Positions 25,416 through 35,223 of a stretch of DNA of 40,549 bases are shown piece after piece. The stretch spans positions 1-40,549 of the forward strand of contig JASHON010000094.1 of the NCBI GenBank assembly GCA_030041095.1, given 5' to 3'. The stretch is from Terriglobia bacterium. Lineage in GTDB: Bacteria; Acidobacteriota; Terriglobia; UBA7540. The notes below the pieces were generated by a model. The model searched no databases, was not told where the DNA came from, and worked only from the letters and a program-made list of their open reading frames with translations. Positions within the stretch are counted from its first letter, which is position 1. Every line of letters starts with the position of its first letter. The position numbers were made by a program, and so were the translations under genes.

Positions 25416-28241
25416 GTGATCGGTGAGGCGGTTTCGCACTACCGCATCCTCGAGAAGCTCGGGGGTGGCGGGATGGGTGTGGTCTACAAGGCCGAGGACA
25501 CCAAGCTGGGCCGGTTCGTCGCCCTCAAGTTCCTGCCTCCGCGTCTGGCCCCGGGCGGTCAGTCCCTCGAGCGCTTCCAGCGCGAAGCTCGCGCCGCCTC
25601 CGCCCTGAATCATCCCAACATTTGCACCATTTATGACATTGACGAATGCGAGGGCCAGCCGTTTATCGCCATGGAGTTGCTGGAGGGCGAGACCCTCAAG
25701 CATCGCATCGGGGCGAAGCCCCTGAAGACGGATGAGCTGCTTGATTTTGCGATCCAGATTGCCGACGCGCTGGACGCGGCGCATGCGAAGGGGATCATTC
25801 ATCGTGACATCAAGCCGGCGAATATTTTCGTCACCACCCGCAGGCAGGCGAAGGTTCTGGATTTCGGCCTGGCGAAACTCGCCGGGAGCGCCGGCGTTCC
25901 GCCCGCCGTTCGTGGAGACGGTCAAGATGCGGGCAAGATGCCTGCTCTCCCAGGGGAGACGCCCACCGCGTCCATAGACCACGAGCACCTCACGAGTCCG
26001 GGCGTGACGATGGGGACGGTGGCTTACATGTCTCCGGAGCAGGCGCGGGGCGAGGACTTAGACCCGCGCACGGACCTGTTCAGCTTTGGGGCTGTGCTCT
26101 ACGAGATGGCGACGGGGCGTACACCCTTTCCCGGCAGCACGTCGGCGGCGATATTCGGCGCGATTCTGCACGAAGCCCCCACGCCGCCTCTGCGACTGAA
26201 TCCGCAGTTGCTTCCGAAGCTGGAGGAGATCATCACCAAAGCGCTGGAAAAGGATCGCGAGTTGCGCTACCAGAGTGCCGCCGAAATGCGCGCCGATTTG
26301 AAGCGGTTAAAGCGCGATACGGATTCAGGGCGGGGCGTTCCTTCGCTCCGCCCAGGGCAGACCTCGGCGGGTGAACGCGACGTAGGGGCAGGCCTTGTGC
26401 CTGGCCTCGGTTCCGGCAGCGAGAGCGCGAGCCGTCAAGATGCCGGCGCTACGGGCGATAGCTCCGATTCGCAGATGATCGCGGGCCTGGTGAAGCGCCA
26501 CAAGAAGGGCATCCTCGCACTGATGGCTGCCGGGATCGTGATCGCTGCCGCCCTCATCTATGCCCTCTATCGCGCCGCGAGCCATGCGCCGGTGTCCCCC
26601 GCCGGGCTGGAATTTACGCGTGTGACGGACAGCGGCGACGTCCAGGTCGCGGACATCTCACCGGATGGCAAGTATGTGGCCTACGTGCGGGAAATGGGAG
26701 GCAAGCAAAGCCTCTGGCTGAAGCAACTGGCCACGGACAGTGACGTCCAGATTGCGAGCCTGGGCGAGGATGTTTGCCCCGGCCTGGCGTTCTCGCCGGG
26801 TGGCAGCTACGTCTATTTCGTCCGCCAAAACGCCCTGAAACCTAGCGGCAATCTTTACCAGGTGCCGTTCCTGGGCGGAACTCCCAGAAAGATACTGGGG
26901 GGGATCTCCGGCCCGCCCGCATTTTCGCCTGATGGTCAGCGGCTCGCCTTTGTGCGGGGGACCGCGGCTGGCGAGGACAGCTTCTTGTTGACCGCCTCGC
27001 TGGATGGCTCTGGCGAGCGGGTGTTGGCATCCTATAAGCAGCCCGACTTCATCATTCCGGCCCGCGTCGTGTGGTCTCCGGATGGCAAGACCCTCGCCTT
27101 CGTTCACCGGCGTACCCACGCGGTTTTGACCACCATCGCGGCGGAAGGTGGCGAGGCCCAGCCGGTGGCGGGCGCAACTTGGCTCCTGATCGGGGATCTC
27201 GCGTGGCTCCCGGGAAGCCGCGACCTGGTCGTGTCGGGCTTTCAGTTAGGGTCCTTTTCCTTTCAGCTTTACGAAGTCTCATTGGAGGGAGGCGGGGCCC
27301 GGCAAATCATTCACGACCTTTCGAGGTACACGGGAGTTCGGGCGAGCGCGGACGGAAAGACGTTGCTGGCCCTCCAGGAGCACATTCTTGCCACCCTCCA
27401 GGTCGCCGCGCCAGGCAAAGAGTCCCAAGCCAAGACCTTGAGCGCCACGAACCAGACCCGCGACGGCCAAGCCGGCTTGGCATGGACGCCTGACGGGAAA
27501 ATTGTCTATTACTCGGTTTTTAACGGACGCTACAATCTTTGGGAGATGGGAGCAGACGGCTCGAACCCCCAGAGGCTCACCAACTACGAAGGATCCTCGA
27601 CTTCCATTTACCCCGTTGTCTCTCTGCCAGGCGGCTTCATTGCCTTCCAGCATTTTGATATAAATGGGGTCAACATCTGGCGAATGGATATGGACGGTAG
27701 CAACCTGAAACAGCTTACCCACGGTAAGGTGGACCTCAGTCCCGCCGTGTCGCCGGATGGCCGGTGGGTGGTTTTCACACGGGCTGAGAGCGGCAAGTAT
27801 TTTCTGATGAAGGTTCCGAGTGAAGGCGGCCCAGCCTCTGAGTTGACGGACTACGGCTCGGAGAATCCATCCGTCTCCCCGGACGGAGAGTGGATCGCCT
27901 GTTTTTACTTTCCCAGCCCAGATCAACCAGTCAGCCTGGCGATCATCCCTTTCGCGGGAGGCCAACCGGTCAAGGTTTTCCCGCTGCCCGCTACTGCCGG
28001 GACTCCCCGCCATGACATCCTCCTTCATTGGACCCCCGATGGTCGAGCCATCGCTTTCATCAACAGCGTGAATGGCGTGGGTAATATCTGGGAACAGCCA
28101 GTCGCGGGCGGTCCGCCGAAGCCTATGACGCATTTCACTTCCGACGAGATTTTCTGGTTCGACTGGTCCCGCGATGGGCGCCTCGCCCTCTCACGCGGCA
28201 CCGACACCACCGACGCGGTGTTGATCAAGAATTTTCAATGA
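25416..28241 (+). CDS. Membrane serine/threonine kinase 2 with PD40 propeller
   Basis: This 941-residue protein has a PknB-like kinase (8-300) with K38, H129-R130-D131, N136, D149-F150-G151 and SPEQ at 206-209. A low-complexity linker (about 303-355) follows, then one membrane helix (about 365-386) and a long extracytoplasmic PD40/TolB-type propeller with repeated SPDGK/TPDGK turns. The activation loop has the same repeat-derived insert as its paralogues, and the linker carries a second repeat-derived tract (GAGLVPG, DAGAT). It starts at GTG 25416 behind its own promoter and overlaps kinase 3 by four bases. The kinase face would phosphorylate cytoplasmic Ser/Thr targets; the propeller is the probable sensor. 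The ligand is unknown. Confidence 0.92.
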   Translation: MIGEAVSHYRILEKLGGGGMGVVYKAEDTKLGRFVALKFLPPRLAPGGQSLERFQREARAASALNHPNICTIYDIDECEGQPFIAMELLEGETLKHRIGAKPLKTDELLDFAIQIADALDAAHAKGIIHRDIKPANIFVTTRRQAKVLDFGLAKLAGSAGVPPAVRGDGQDAGKMPALPGETPTASIDHEHLTSPGVTMGTVAYMSPEQARGEDLDPRTDLFSFGAVLYEMATGRTPFPGSTSAAIFGAILHEAPTPPLRLNPQLLPKLEEIITKALEKDRELRYQSAAEMRADLKRLKRDTDSGRGVPSLRPGQTSAGERDVGAGLVPGLGSGSESASRQDAGATGDSSDSQMIAGLVKRHKKGILALMAAGIVIAAALIYALYRAASHAPVSPAGLEFTRVTDSGDVQVADISPDGKYVAYVREMGGKQSLWLKQLATDSDVQIASLGEDVCPGLAFSPGGSYVYFVRQNALKPSGNLYQVPFLGGTPRKILGGISGPPAFSPDGQRLAFVRGTAAGEDSFLLTASLDGSGERVLASYKQPDFIIPARVVWSPDGKTLAFVHRRTHAVLTTIAAEGGEAQPVAGATWLLIGDLAWLPGSRDLVVSGFQLGSFSFQLYEVSLEGGGARQIIHDLSRYTGVRASADGKTLLALQEHILATLQVAAPGKESQAKTLSATNQTRDGQAGLAWTPDGKIVYYSVFNGRYNLWEMGADGSNPQRLTNYEGSSTSIYPVVSLPGGFIAFQHFDINGVNIWRMDMDGSNLKQLTHGKVDLSPAVSPDGRWVVFTRAESGKYFLMKVPSEGGPASELTDYGSENPSVSPDGEWIACFYFPSPDQPVSLAIIPFAGGQPVKVFPLPATAGTPRHDILLHWTPDGRAIAFINSVNGVGNIWEQPVAGGPPKPMTHFTSDEIFWFDWSRDGRLALSRGTDTTDAVLIKNFQ
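25884..25951. repeat. REP-like palindrome inside the kinase 2 activation loop
   Basis: This is the same 68-bp in-frame sequence as in kinase 1, beginning GGGAGCGCCGGCGTTCCGCC and ending GCCTGCTCTCCC. It differs from the kinase 1 copy at only a few bases. Confidence 0.75.
26380..26450. repeat. REP-like sequences in the kinase 2 linker
   Basis: GGGGCAGGCCTTGTGCCTGG (from about 26390) is a palindromic tract coding GAGLVPG. A GATGCCGGCGCTACGGG half-palindrome, coding DAGAT, lies near 26438-26454. Kinases 1 and 3 have different sequence here. Confidence 0.6.
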
Positions 28242-31072
28242 TTAACGGGACGATTTCGCACTACCGCATCCTCGAGAAGCTCGGGGGTGGCGGGATGGGT
28301 GTGGTCTACAAGGCCGAGGACACCAAGCTGGGCCGGTTCGTCGCCCTCAAGTTCCTGCCTCCGCGTCTGGCCCCGAACCCTCAGGCCCTCGAGCGCTTCC
28401 AGCGCGAAGCACGCGCCGCCTCCGCCCTCAATCATCCCAACATTTGCACCATTCATGATATCGATGAATACCAAGGGCAGCCGTTTATCGCCATGGAGTT
28501 GCTGGAGGGCGAGACCCTCAAGCATCGCATCGGGGCGAAGCCCCTGAAGACGGATGAGCTGCTCGATTTCGCGATCCAGATTGCCGACGCGCTGGACGCG
28601 GCGCACGCGAAGGGGATCATTCATCGTGACATCAAGCCTGCGAATATTTTCGTCACCCCCGGCAGGCAAGCGAAGGTTCTGGATTTCGGCCTGGCGAAAC
28701 TCGCCGGGAGCGCCGGCGTCCCGCCCGCCGTTCGTGGAGACGGTCAAGATGCGGGCAAGATGCCTGCTCTCCCAGGGGAGACGCCCACCGCCTCCATAGA
28801 CCACGAGCACCTCACCAGCCCGGGCGTGACGATAGGGACGGTGGCTTACATGTCTCCGGAACAGGCGCGGGGCGAGGACTTAGACCCGCGCACGGACCTG
28901 TTCAGCTTTGGGGCTGTGCTCTACGAGATGGCGACGGGGCGTACACCTTTTCCCGGCAGCACGTCGGCAGCGATTTTCGGCGCCATTCTGCACGAAGCCC
29001 CCACGCCGCCTTTGCGACTGAATCCGCAGTTGCTCCCGAAGCTGGACGAGATCATCACCAAAGCGCTGGAAAAAGACCGAGACCTGCGCTACCAGAGTGC
29101 CGCCGAAATGCGCGCCGATTTGAAGCGGTTAAAGCGCGACACCAGTTCTGGCCGGTCCGAAGTGGCGTCCTCACCGCCAGCCGCAGGGGTGGCACACGAG
29201 GCGCTGCAGGAGCCAGCGTCGGATTCCGTCCTCGTCGCCAACGTTATCAGGCGGCACAAGGAAGCTGCGATCGGGGTTGTTGCCTTGGTGGTTGCCCTGG
29301 CTGGGCTCGCATGGTTCTTCCTGCGCAGCACTCCTCAAGCTCCTTCAGCCGAGTTAAAACAGACGCGCTTGACCTTCAACTCCAGCAAGGACGCTGTCGT
29401 GACCGACGCCATTTCTCCCGATGGCAAGTACTTGGCTTACTCCGATCCGGCGGGAATTCATGTCAAGCTGCTCTCGACCGGCGAAGAGCGCGTGATCCCA
29501 AGGCCGGCCGGAGTCCCCTCCGACGCGGGGTGGGATGTCGTATCGTGGTTTCCCGACGGCACGCAATTGCTCGGTACCACATCGGAACCGGGTGGGCGCC
29601 AAAGCATCTGGACGGTCTCGGTGCTGGAGCAATCTCCGCGCGAGCTTCGCGAGGGCGCAGGAGCTTGGGAGGTCTCGCCGGACGGGATGCGCATCGCCTT
29701 CTCTCCCGAGTCCGGGCCCTCGGGTGAAGCTCGTGAAATCTGGGTGATGGGCAGCCAGGGAGACAGCCCACAGAAGGTCCTCGCGCTGGGAGCAAATGAT
29801 TGGCTGTACGCGGTGCACTGGTCGCCGGACGGACAGCGCCTGGCGTACCTTAGGATCCAAGGCATTTGGGACGTGCACCAGACGTCGATCGAGACCTGCG
29901 ACCTAAAAGGGGCGAGCCGGACAGTGCTTGTGCGGGGAGCGGAGGGGTGGCCTGCAGGTTTTGACTGGCTTCCGGACGGGAGAATCGTCTATTCGCGGAA
30001 GGAATCGTTGCGCTCGAGTGACGAGAACCTTTGGCAAATTGGGACTGACACCCGTACAGGCGCACCCACCGGCAAACCGAAACGTATTACTCACTGGGCT
30101 GGATCTTACGTCCATGGACTGAGCGCCAGTGCGGACGGGAAGCGGCTGGTGCTCCGAAAGGCGAAACTTCAGGGGCAGGTTTACCTGGGAGAGCTCGCGG
30201 CAGGAGGGACGCGCATGAATCCCCCTCGGCGGCTGACCAATGACGACGCCTCCGATATGCCCAGCGCATGGACGCCCGACAGCAAAGCCGTATTGTTCCA
30301 ATCAGACCGTGACGGTTCCAGGGGGATTTTCAAGCAGGGAGTCTTCGAGAACACTGCCGAGCCCGTGGTCACAGGATCACGGCATAACACCGGGGCTCCG
30401 TTCGTCAGCCCCGATGGCGCCTGGATTCTTTACTTGGAGCGTCCGAAAACGCACGCCAATCCCACCCCTCCGGATCGCCTGATGCGAATCCCTGTGAGCG
30501 GCGGAGTACCCCAGTTTGTGCTGGAGACGCGGAATGGTCGGGGCTACGGGTGCGCTCGGGTGCCGTCAAGCCTCTGTGTGCTCCTCGAGGCGAGCCAGGA
30601 TGAAAAACGGCAGACGCTAACGGCATTCGACCCACTGAGGGGCAGGGGCAAGGTCCTCAGGACCATCGAGCAAGGCCCCTCGACGCTCCACGGAGCCGCG
30701 TCCCTGGCCGCGTTATCTCCCGATGGTTCAACCTTTGCGATTCCGAGATATGGCGAGGCCGAGATTCACATCCGCTTGCTTTCGCTCTCAGGTGGCTCGG
30801 ACCGCGAGATTACGGTGAAGCGCTTGCCGAACCTTGCTTGGGGCAGTCTTGACTGGTCTCCTGATGCGAAGGGGCTTTACGTGAGCTCCGTCTCGCCTCA
30901 AAACAGGACGCTTCTCTACGTGGATTTGAAGGGGAATGCCCGGGTGCTGTGGCAGCTCAAAGGATCGGGTGGTCTTGATAATTTTTGGGGCATACCTTCA
31001 CCAGACGGCCGCTACCTCGCCATAGCGGGCAGTGCCATCGACAGCAACGTGTGGATGCTGGAAGGTTTCTGA
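28238..31072 (+). CDS. Membrane serine/threonine kinase 3 with PD40 propeller
   Basis: This 944-residue paralogue starts at ATG 28238 inside the kinase 2 stop (ATGA overlap), so it is co-translated. The kinase domain (about 8-300) has the same K38, HRDIKPAN and DFG residues and the same activation-loop insert. It begins [12 protein letters not shown] instead of [12 protein letters not shown]. The linker (303-340) is unlike that of kinase 2. The membrane helix is at about 343-363, followed by a PD40-type propeller that differs strongly from kinases 1 and 2. It ends ...[20 protein letters not shown] and EGF. Kinases 2 and 3 may phosphorylate each other or form mixed dimers; this is inference from the overlap only. 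Confidence 0.92.
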   Translation: MINGTISHYRILEKLGGGGMGVVYKAEDTKLGRFVALKFLPPRLAPNPQALERFQREARAASALNHPNICTIHDIDEYQGQPFIAMELLEGETLKHRIGAKPLKTDELLDFAIQIADALDAAHAKGIIHRDIKPANIFVTPGRQAKVLDFGLAKLAGSAGVPPAVRGDGQDAGKMPALPGETPTASIDHEHLTSPGVTIGTVAYMSPEQARGEDLDPRTDLFSFGAVLYEMATGRTPFPGSTSAAIFGAILHEAPTPPLRLNPQLLPKLDEIITKALEKDRDLRYQSAAEMRADLKRLKRDTSSGRSEVASSPPAAGVAHEALQEPASDSVLVANVIRRHKEAAIGVVALVVALAGLAWFFLRSTPQAPSAELKQTRLTFNSSKDAVVTDAISPDGKYLAYSDPAGIHVKLLSTGEERVIPRPAGVPSDAGWDVVSWFPDGTQLLGTTSEPGGRQSIWTVSVLEQSPRELREGAGAWEVSPDGMRIAFSPESGPSGEAREIWVMGSQGDSPQKVLALGANDWLYAVHWSPDGQRLAYLRIQGIWDVHQTSIETCDLKGASRTVLVRGAEGWPAGFDWLPDGRIVYSRKESLRSSDENLWQIGTDTRTGAPTGKPKRITHWAGSYVHGLSASADGKRLVLRKAKLQGQVYLGELAAGGTRMNPPRRLTNDDASDMPSAWTPDSKAVLFQSDRDGSRGIFKQGVFENTAEPVVTGSRHNTGAPFVSPDGAWILYLERPKTHANPTPPDRLMRIPVSGGVPQFVLETRNGRGYGCARVPSSLCVLLEASQDEKRQTLTAFDPLRGRGKVLRTIEQGPSTLHGAASLAALSPDGSTFAIPRYGEAEIHIRLLSLSGGSDREITVKRLPNLAWGSLDWSPDAKGLYVSSVSPQNRTLLYVDLKGNARVLWQLKGSGGLDNFWGIPSPDGRYLAIAGSAIDSNVWMLEGF
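28706..28773. repeat. REP-like palindrome inside the kinase 3 activation loop
   Basis: Third copy of the 68-bp in-frame sequence, from GGGAGCGCCGGCGTCCCGCC to GCCTGCTCTCCC, at the same codon position as in kinases 1 and 2. Confidence 0.75.
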
Positions 31073-31163
31073 GCAGTAGCGAAGGCCTGTCCCGATTCGG
31101 GGGTTGTAGGGCTCGGACTTTTTTCCTTAGCGTTGATCCAGCGTCCAGGAGGCTCCTCCCACC

Positions 31164-31247
31164 ATGATCGGCGAGGCGGTTTCGCACTACCGCATCATCG
31201 AGAAGCTCGGTGGTGGCGGGATGGGTGTGGTCTATGAGGTCGATTAG
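31164..31247 (+). pseudogene. 27-codon stub of a fourth kinase
   Basis: From the ATG at 31164 the frame reads [20 protein letters not shown] then GVVYEVD and a stop at 31245-31247. This is the exact N-terminus of the neighbouring kinases, cut just after the Gly-rich loop. A ribosome-like AGGAGG lies at about 31147-31152. Sequence after the stop is unrelated, so the rest was lost by deletion or insertion. Confidence 0.85.
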
Positions 31248-31992
31248 CTTGCACGCTCCCACTTGACGTAAAAAGTGTCTTATTTGTCCCCACTGTCTCG
31301 CTAGGATGTGAAATAGTGTAACCGGACCGTTGTCTGTGGTGAGGTGTGGACGGGATGCGGCCGATAGCGGTCAAACGCTGAAAGGAGATAGCCTACAGAG
31401 CGGAGGGCGGGTATCCCGCTGCTTCAGGAGCAGGCAATAGGCCGCAGGTAACCGGCACGAAGCATAATGCGAACGGCAAAGAGCAAAATGACCCGCGAAA
31501 GTAGCACGATGCTGAGAAACGCTTTCAACGAATGTCCTTCTGAGCGCAGCGAAGAATCCCAGCATTTGTTTTCGAAGAGATGCAGAGGTCTCTCGCCTCA
31601 CTCAGCAAGGCAGCCAGGCTTTTTCCACAGCCTGGTAGACGAATGACCCCACAGGGGCAAAGATTAGAAATTGGCCCGCTCAGCTTAAAAATAAGAATTT
31701 TTTTTGACGAGCGAAGCCGTTAAGTTACGTGGAATGAGCCCCATGAGAAAAACTTAACCAAAAACGAAGCCGTGAAAGCCGTTATATTACTGAAAATAAA
31801 TGTAGTTACTAATTTTCAAAGCCGTCAACTCATTGAAAAATAAGGCGGCAGGCTTCTAATCTAAGACCAGCCGATTAGAGCTGTCCCTCACGTTCATCTC
31901 CGCGATACCGCCAGATCGGGATTCAACCAAGCCGCAACCTGCAGACGACACAATGTCACGATATTCCCGGGACCCGCAAGAGCCAGGGCTGA
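31248..31992. other. Gene-free, repeat-rich stretch after the kinase array
   Basis: No frame is credible. It contains a REP-like TGTCCTTCTGAGCGCAGCGA sequence (31533-31560), a CCAGGCT-N8-AGCCTGG palindrome (31614-31635) that includes a variant of the 17.8-kb element end, and an AT-rich part (31685-31850) with repeated AAGCCGT words. The sequence right after the kinase stub looks foreign to the array and may be a scar of an inserted element. Confidence 0.5.
31714..31830. repeat. AT-rich tract with four AAGCCGT repeats
   Basis: AAGCCGTTAAGTTAC (31714-31728), AAGCCGTGA (31767-31775), AAGCCGTTATATTAC (31776-31790) and AAGCCGTCAACT (31819-31830) lie in the same orientation in AT-rich DNA unlike its surroundings. 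The function is unknown. Confidence 0.6.
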
Positions 31993-34900
31993 TCAGCGGC
32001 CCAGCAACTTATTGGCTTCTGAGATCGCCGAATCGAGGTTTTGCTCGCCTGTTCTTGCCTGCCCATCGAGATATTGAAAGACGTTGACTTCTGCCGGAGT
32101 TGGTCTGGCGTAAGCGAGATCCACGTCTGCGGCGAGGTAAGCCAAGTAGCTGTGGAGCTTTGTTTCATAAACGAGGCTTCCTTCGCTTGACTGGATCCGC
32201 ATCTCGACCATGTTGTCGATGGCCTGATCAAGGTTTCGGAGTGTGGCGCTCGCTTGAGCTTCCGTCAGGTGATGTTGGCTGAGTGCCCCCTGCAGCTTGC
32301 GGCGTGTGGCCATGGCGCGATTGATGGTTTTGTCGAGCACGTCGAGGGTGGCGTGAATTTGCAGCGCCAGCGCCAGCCGTGCTGCCAAATCCGCTTTGCT
32401 CGCATCAAGGCGTGGATCGAGGGCGACGCGAAAGTCTCGCCGTATGACCTTCCCACCGTAATCGAGCATGGCTGTGTATTCGCCCGGAGTAACGAGCGGT
32501 CCTTCGACGCTATCGGGAAGACCTCCGGCTGCAATCGGTGCACGGAATCCTTCCACTTCAGTTGCACTCGGATACCTCAAATCCCACTGAAAGCGATTCA
32601 TGCCGGGCGCGACCGCCGTCAGCTTTTTCTCCGCTTCTCTCATTCGTTGGGCTGACGGCTCTTCACTTGCATCTGCGGCGCTGGATTTCGGATGATTCCT
32701 GGCTTTCAAGTGCAGCTTGAAACTCCGGACGATCTGGCCGTTGGCGCTGAGGAGCGTCAGCGTTGCCGGTGTTTTCCCGTCGTAATTATTGGGGAGATGA
32801 AAGAAGATGGTGGCGCCGAAGGGCGGGTTCTGGCCGGCGTTGACGGGCTTGAAAGCACCGCTCTCGGGGCGGCCGTAGGCGTGGCTCAGCCATGCCTCTT
32901 GAGGGGCAAACAGCAAGGCCGCATCGCCTGCCACTGACGGGCTCTTGGTGAGTTGCTCGAGCAGCGCCACGTTATCCAGCACCCAGAATGAGCGTCCATG
33001 AGTTGCAATCACCACCTCGCCCTGGCGCGAATTGATGCGAATATCCCGCACCTGTTCTCCTCGAGGCAAATTGAGCGTCAGCGGCTGCCATTGCGCTCCG
33101 TCGTCAAGGCTGACGTATACCGTGCTCTTGGCGCCGAGAAAAAGTAAGTTCGCGTCGCTCGGATCCTGCCGGATGACGAATGCATATTCATTCTGCGGCA
33201 AGCCGCTGACGATCTCGGTCCAATGCTGGCCGTAATCCGTGGTCTCATAGACGTAAGGCTGGAAGTCGTCCCACATGTAGCGCTGCGCCGTCAGATACGC
33301 AGTCCCCGCCGCCGTGTGTGATGGCTCGATCGAGCTGATTTCAGCCCAGGCCGGCAGCGACGTCGGCCGCGCCGCCTGCCAGTGCTTGCCGGCGTCCGTC
33401 GTGACGTGCACCAGGCCATCGTCGGAGCCAGCCCAAATCACATTGCTATCCAGCGGTGAAACGGCCAGCGCAGAAAGCGACGGATAGATTTCCGCTCCCG
33501 ACTGGTCCAAATTGATCGGTCCTCCGGTTGGCGCCTCCGTGCTTGCCACGTTCCGGGTGAGATCTGGACTGATGCGCTTCCACGTGCGGCCGAAATCCAC
33601 GCTCTTGAACACGTATTGGCAGCCAATGAGCAGCTCGTAGGAATGCAGCTCAACGCTGATCGGGCCAATGGTCTTTGGCTTGACGGGCGCAAACAGAATC
33701 GGATGCGTCCAGGCGAAGCGGTACTTGAGCTCGCCGGACGATGCGCCTTCCTGATAATCGGGCCACGGGCTGATTTCTTCATACTGGCCGGTGGCCATGT
33801 TGTACTTCATGAAAATGCTGAAGTATCCGCTGCCAAACGTGACGTTCGGATTTCCAGGTTCCGGAACTGAAAAAGTGCTTTCACCGTAGGCGACGCTACG
33901 CCAGGAGGATAGCGGAATCGATCGCGATCTCGTGGCGCTGGGCCCCTCGAACGAGCCTTCGTCCTGTTGGGCGCCGTAGATGTGAAAGGGAAACTGATCG
34001 TCAAGATTGACGTGATAAAACTGGCCGGTAGGCTGGTTGTGCTCGTTGCTCCACGTCTTGCCGCCATCCGTTGAGACGGTTGCGCCTCCGTCGTTCCCTT
34101 CAAGCAGAATGTTCGGATGGTCTCGATTGATCCATAATGCATGGTTATCGCCGTGCGGCGTTCTCAGCTTCTTGAACGTCTTCCCGCCGTCATGCGAAAC
34201 CCACAGCGCATCCACTTCAGGCGCGTAGACGCTATTCGGATTCTTCGGGTCCACATAGATGGTCATGTAATAAAAGGCGCGCTGGCGGAGCATCCACTGT
34301 TTGTTTACAGGCTGCCAACTCTTGCCGCTGTCATTCGAGCGGAAAACGCCACCGTGTTTTGCCTGCACGATTGCGTAAACAACGCTCGGTTGGCTGGCGG
34401 CAACGGCCACACCGATTCGTCCCAGCACGCCTCCAGGAAAGCCCGGGTTGTGCGAAAGGTTGGTCCAGTGGATGCCGCCGTCGGAGGTCTTGTAGAGTCC
34501 GCTGCCCGGTCCACCGCTCCAAAGCCCCCACGGCGTCCGATAGGCCTGCCACATGGCGGCGTAGAGCACCTGCGGGTTGGCCGGGTCCATCGCCAGGTCG
34601 ATCGCGCCAGTTTGATCGTCGATGAACAGGACCTTATGCCAGGTCTTGCCACCATCGGTTGTCTTAAACACGCCTCGCTCGGGATTCGGCTTGAAAACGT
34701 GGCCCATCGATGCGGTGTAGACGATGTTCGGGTTTTGGGGGTCAATCGCAATGCCGCTGATGGTATGGGTATCGCGAAGTCCGGCATAGCGCCACGTCTT
34801 GCCGCCATCCGTGGATTTGAAGATGCCGTCGCCCGTGATCATGTCGCCACGAATATCGCTCTCGCCCGTGCCAGCATAAATCACCGCAGGATTCGAAGAG

Positions 34901-35223
34901 GCAACAGCGATGGCGCCGATGCTGGCACTTGAACCGGGCAGCTTGCCGTCCGATATGTTTTTCCACTTGATCCCGTAGTCCGTGCTTTTCCAGATGCCGC
35001 CGTCCACAGCGCCCATGTAGAAAAGATCGGCGTCTCCGGCCACGCCGCTTACGGCCACCACGCGGCCGCCAATGTAAGGCCCGACGGATCGCCATTGGAG
35101 CTTGGACATTAGCGCTCCTGCCGGGACCGAAGCCGCGGGTGGCGCCGCAAGAACGGCGGGCGCGCACACGGTTGTGAGAACGAGCAAGCTGCAAAAAGCC
35201 ACGATGCGCGAGGAGGGTGTCAT
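31993..35223 (-). CDS. Secreted Asp-box (BNR/sortilin-like) propeller protein
   Basis: The ATG at 35223 is chosen because it begins a signal peptide (MTPSSRIVAFCSLLVLTTVC, cleavage near VLAAPP) after AAAGGGGAG; the frame extends 31 codons further upstream. The 1076-residue protein has about eleven Asp-box repeats (S/TxDxGxxW), for example STDGGKTW, TTDGGKTW, TSDGGIHW, SNDSGKSW, SVDFGRTW, TTDYGQHW and SLDDGAQW. These form one or two beta-propellers up to about residue 750, followed by a beta domain and a helical C-terminus with few Cys. Such proteins are often called glycosyl hydrolases by annotation pipelines, but no catalytic residues are evident. A binding or scaffolding role outside the cytoplasm is likelier. 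Confidence 0.88.
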   Translation of the reverse strand: MTPSSRIVAFCSLLVLTTVCAPAVLAAPPAASVPAGALMSKLQWRSVGPYIGGRVVAVSGVAGDADLFYMGAVDGGIWKSTDYGIKWKNISDGKLPGSSASIGAIAVASSNPAVIYAGTGESDIRGDMITGDGIFKSTDGGKTWRYAGLRDTHTISGIAIDPQNPNIVYTASMGHVFKPNPERGVFKTTDGGKTWHKVLFIDDQTGAIDLAMDPANPQVLYAAMWQAYRTPWGLWSGGPGSGLYKTSDGGIHWTNLSHNPGFPGGVLGRIGVAVAASQPSVVYAIVQAKHGGVFRSNDSGKSWQPVNKQWMLRQRAFYYMTIYVDPKNPNSVYAPEVDALWVSHDGGKTFKKLRTPHGDNHALWINRDHPNILLEGNDGGATVSTDGGKTWSNEHNQPTGQFYHVNLDDQFPFHIYGAQQDEGSFEGPSATRSRSIPLSSWRSVAYGESTFSVPEPGNPNVTFGSGYFSIFMKYNMATGQYEEISPWPDYQEGASSGELKYRFAWTHPILFAPVKPKTIGPISVELHSYELLIGCQYVFKSVDFGRTWKRISPDLTRNVASTEAPTGGPINLDQSGAEIYPSLSALAVSPLDSNVIWAGSDDGLVHVTTDAGKHWQAARPTSLPAWAEISSIEPSHTAAGTAYLTAQRYMWDDFQPYVYETTDYGQHWTEIVSGLPQNEYAFVIRQDPSDANLLFLGAKSTVYVSLDDGAQWQPLTLNLPRGEQVRDIRINSRQGEVVIATHGRSFWVLDNVALLEQLTKSPSVAGDAALLFAPQEAWLSHAYGRPESGAFKPVNAGQNPPFGATIFFHLPNNYDGKTPATLTLLSANGQIVRSFKLHLKARNHPKSSAADASEEPSAQRMREAEKKLTAVAPGMNRFQWDLRYPSATEVEGFRAPIAAGGLPDSVEGPLVTPGEYTAMLDYGGKVIRRDFRVALDPRLDASKADLAARLALALQIHATLDVLDKTINRAMATRRKLQGALSQHHLTEAQASATLRNLDQAIDNMVEMRIQSSEGSLVYETKLHSYLAYLAADVDLAYARPTPAEVNVFQYLDGQARTGEQNLDSAISEANKLLGR

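Noticed and set aside
19283-28810. Three similar minus-strand frames of about 200 codons opposite the kinase domains
   Set aside because: They resemble each other only because the kinase genes are near-identical duplicates; they are antisense shadows.
19319-31072. Kinase array as a phage-defence system
   Set aside because: The kinases have membrane helices and extracytoplasmic propellers and no nuclease, effector or known defence domain nearby; envelope sensing fits better.
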